Origin: CAYSZX01 sp964548875
GTDB taxonomy: Bacteria > Patescibacteriota > Minisyncoccia > Minisyncoccales > JANBVM01
NCBI GenBank assembly: GCA_964548875.1
Contig: CAZJSP010000014.1
Location: 1 to 12,061 of the forward strand
DNA length: 12,061 bases
Reading direction: 5' to 3'
Shown: in pieces, positions 11,081 through 12,061 of the stretch
Position numbering within the stretch: the first letter of the stretch is position 1
Layout of the letters: the number at the start of each line of letters is the position of its first letter
Notes under the pieces: generated by a model
What the model was told of the DNA's origin: nothing
Seen by the model: only the letters and a program-made list of their open reading frames with translations
Databases searched by the model: none
Made by a program: the position numbers and the translations under genes

Positions 11081-12061
11081 TTAAAGAGGAATATTGCCGT
11101 GCTTTCTAGCTATTCTCGATTCTCTCTTATTAAGTAAAGAATTTAAACATTTATTCAATACAAGTCTAGTATTTTTAGGATTAATAATCATATCTATTTG
11201 ACCAAGCTTGGCAGCTTGATAAGGATTAAGAAAAGTCTTTTCTAATTCTTTAACTTTCTTTTCTTCATATTTTTTAGGTTGTTTACTTCGGGCGATATTT
11301 CTTTTGTAAATAATTCGGACTGCTTGTTCTGGACCCATAACAGCTATTTGAGCTGAAGGCCAAGCAATAACCATGTCATAACTTAATTTTCTAGAAGCTA
11401 AGGCAATATAGGCTCCACCATAAGCTTTTCTTAAAATTAAACTTATTTTAGGAACAGTTGCATCAGAAAAAGCATATAATACTTTGGCCCCATGCCTAAT
11501 AATTCCTTTTTTCTCTTGGCTAGTTCCTGGTAAATATCCAGGAGTATCAACCAAATTAATTAAGGGAATATTAAAGGCATCACAAGTTCGAACAAACCTT
11601 GCTATTTTATCTGAGGAATTAATATCTAATGTTCCAGCCATTATTTGAGCCTGATTAGCAATAACTCCTACTACGTGTCCTCCTAATTTAGCAAAACCAG
11701 TAATTGCATTTTTAGCAAATTCAGAATGAATTTCAAAAAAAGAATTCTTATCAAATACTTCTTTAATTACTTTTTTCATATCATAACCCTTTTCTTTTTT
11801 ATCAGGAACAATTTCTAGTAAATTTTCATTTTCTGGCTTTTCAAAAAATTCAGAAATAATATCAGTATCTTTAATCGGATTTTCTAAATTGTTTTGAGGA
11901 AGATAAGAAAGTAGTTTTTTTACTCCCTTGAAACAATCTTTTTCATTGTTAAAAGAAAAATGAGCACAACCGCTCTGAGAGTTATGGAGCATAGATCCTC
12001 CTAATTCTTCATAAGAAACATCTTCTCCGGTTACTTTTTTAATAACGGCTGGTCCGGTAAT
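11081..12061 (-). CDS. Biotin-dependent acyl-CoA carboxylase, carboxyltransferase subunit (PccB/MmdA type), 5' end outside window
   Basis: The frame is open from the right edge: 326 codons, about the C-terminal two-thirds of a family of roughly 515 residues. It opens ITGPAVIKKVTGEDVSYEELGG, a conserved stretch of carboxyltransferases, so the ATG at 11992 is internal and not the start. The second crotonase-like fold follows, with FVRTCDAFNIPLINLVDTPG, GIIRHGAKVLYA, RKAYGGAYIA and WPSAQIAVMGPEQA, and the protein ends RKHGNIPL, the usual family terminus. These subunits move a carboxyl group between carboxybiotin and an acyl-CoA (propionyl-, acetyl- or methylmalonyl-CoA), either in a carboxylase or in a sodium-pumping decarboxylase. 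The biotin carrier and carboxylase partners are not in the window, so the substrate cannot be fixed. A terminator follows the stop codon. The family is certain; the exact reaction is open. Confidence 0.93.
   Translation of the reverse strand: MTGPAVIKKVTGEDVSYEELGGSMLHNSQSGCAHFSFNNEKDCFKGVKKLLSYLPQNNLENPIKDTDIISEFFEKPENENLLEIVPDKKEKGYDMKKVIKEVFDKNSFFEIHSEFAKNAITGFAKLGGHVVGVIANQAQIMAGTLDINSSDKIARFVRTCDAFNIPLINLVDTPGYLPGTSQEKKGIIRHGAKVLYAFSDATVPKISLILRKAYGGAYIALASRKLSYDMVIAWPSAQIAVMGPEQAVRIIYKRNIARSKQPKKYEEKKVKELEKTFLNPYQAAKLGQIDMIINPKNTRLVLNKCLNSLLNKRESRIARKHGNIPL

Noticed and set aside
11989..12005. ATG at 11992 with an AGGAGG just upstream, looking like a perfect start for a 303-residue protein
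   Set aside because: The frame is open to the window edge and the residues upstream (ITGPAVIKKVTGED...EELGGS) are conserved carboxyltransferase sequence. The AGGAGG simply codes for part of ELGG.

Overview
The window is AT-rich bacterial DNA. It is most likely from the Candidate Phyla Radiation (Patescibacteria, Parcubacteria-like). The reasons are Lys/Glu/Ile-rich proteins, short housekeeping genes packed 1-4 nt apart without Shine-Dalgarno sequences, a surface protein ending in a two-helix VirB2-like pilin module, and a membrane-anchored GH3 enzyme with a long charged tail. Lineage is inferred from protein style, not from a marker tree. UGA ends nusA, so the ordinary bacterial code fits.

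Layout. Positions 1-4922 (minus strand, read right to left) form a run rpsO - NYN-domain nuclease - pnp - GH3 glycosidase, with gaps of 1, 1 and 4 nt; the GH3 gene leaves the window at position 1. Positions 4923-5228 hold the rpsO promoter and a 198-bp segment bounded by 10-bp inverted repeats that encloses a 40-codon ORF. Positions 5229-5553 hold three tRNA genes: Arg(UCU) on the minus strand, and Pro(UGG) and Gly(UCC) on the plus strand 1 nt apart. A short palindrome supplies back-to-back -35 boxes for the two directions. A bidirectional hairpin at 5561-5587 separates tRNA-Gly from the convergent rny gene (RNase Y, 5590-7119). rny has a good promoter about 210 nt upstream of its start and a leader that begins with a hairpin. 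Positions 7371-10983 (minus) are a four-gene run nusA - clpP - PKD-domain surface protein - FN3/pilin-like surface protein, ending in a clear terminator. Positions 11081-12061 are the 3' two-thirds of a biotin-dependent acyl-CoA carboxyltransferase gene, also with its own terminator.

Function. Three RNA-decay proteins (PNPase, RNase Y and a NYN/PIN-like nuclease) lie in one 5-kb block with ribosomal protein S15, and NusA is close by, so the window is dominated by RNA turnover and transcription control. The second theme is the cell surface: a membrane-tethered GH3 enzyme, a cysteine-rich PKD protein, and an FN3 protein fused to a VirB2-like transmembrane module. The last two share an operon with clpP.

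Most worth following up: promoters whose -10 box sits 6-9 nt before the start codon (leaderless mRNAs), the inverted-repeat cassette with its small ORF, the structured rny leader, and the FN3/pilin fusion. I see no CRISPR array, insertion sequence, phage gene or defence system. No new multi-gene system is demonstrated; the surface-protein pair is the closest candidate.
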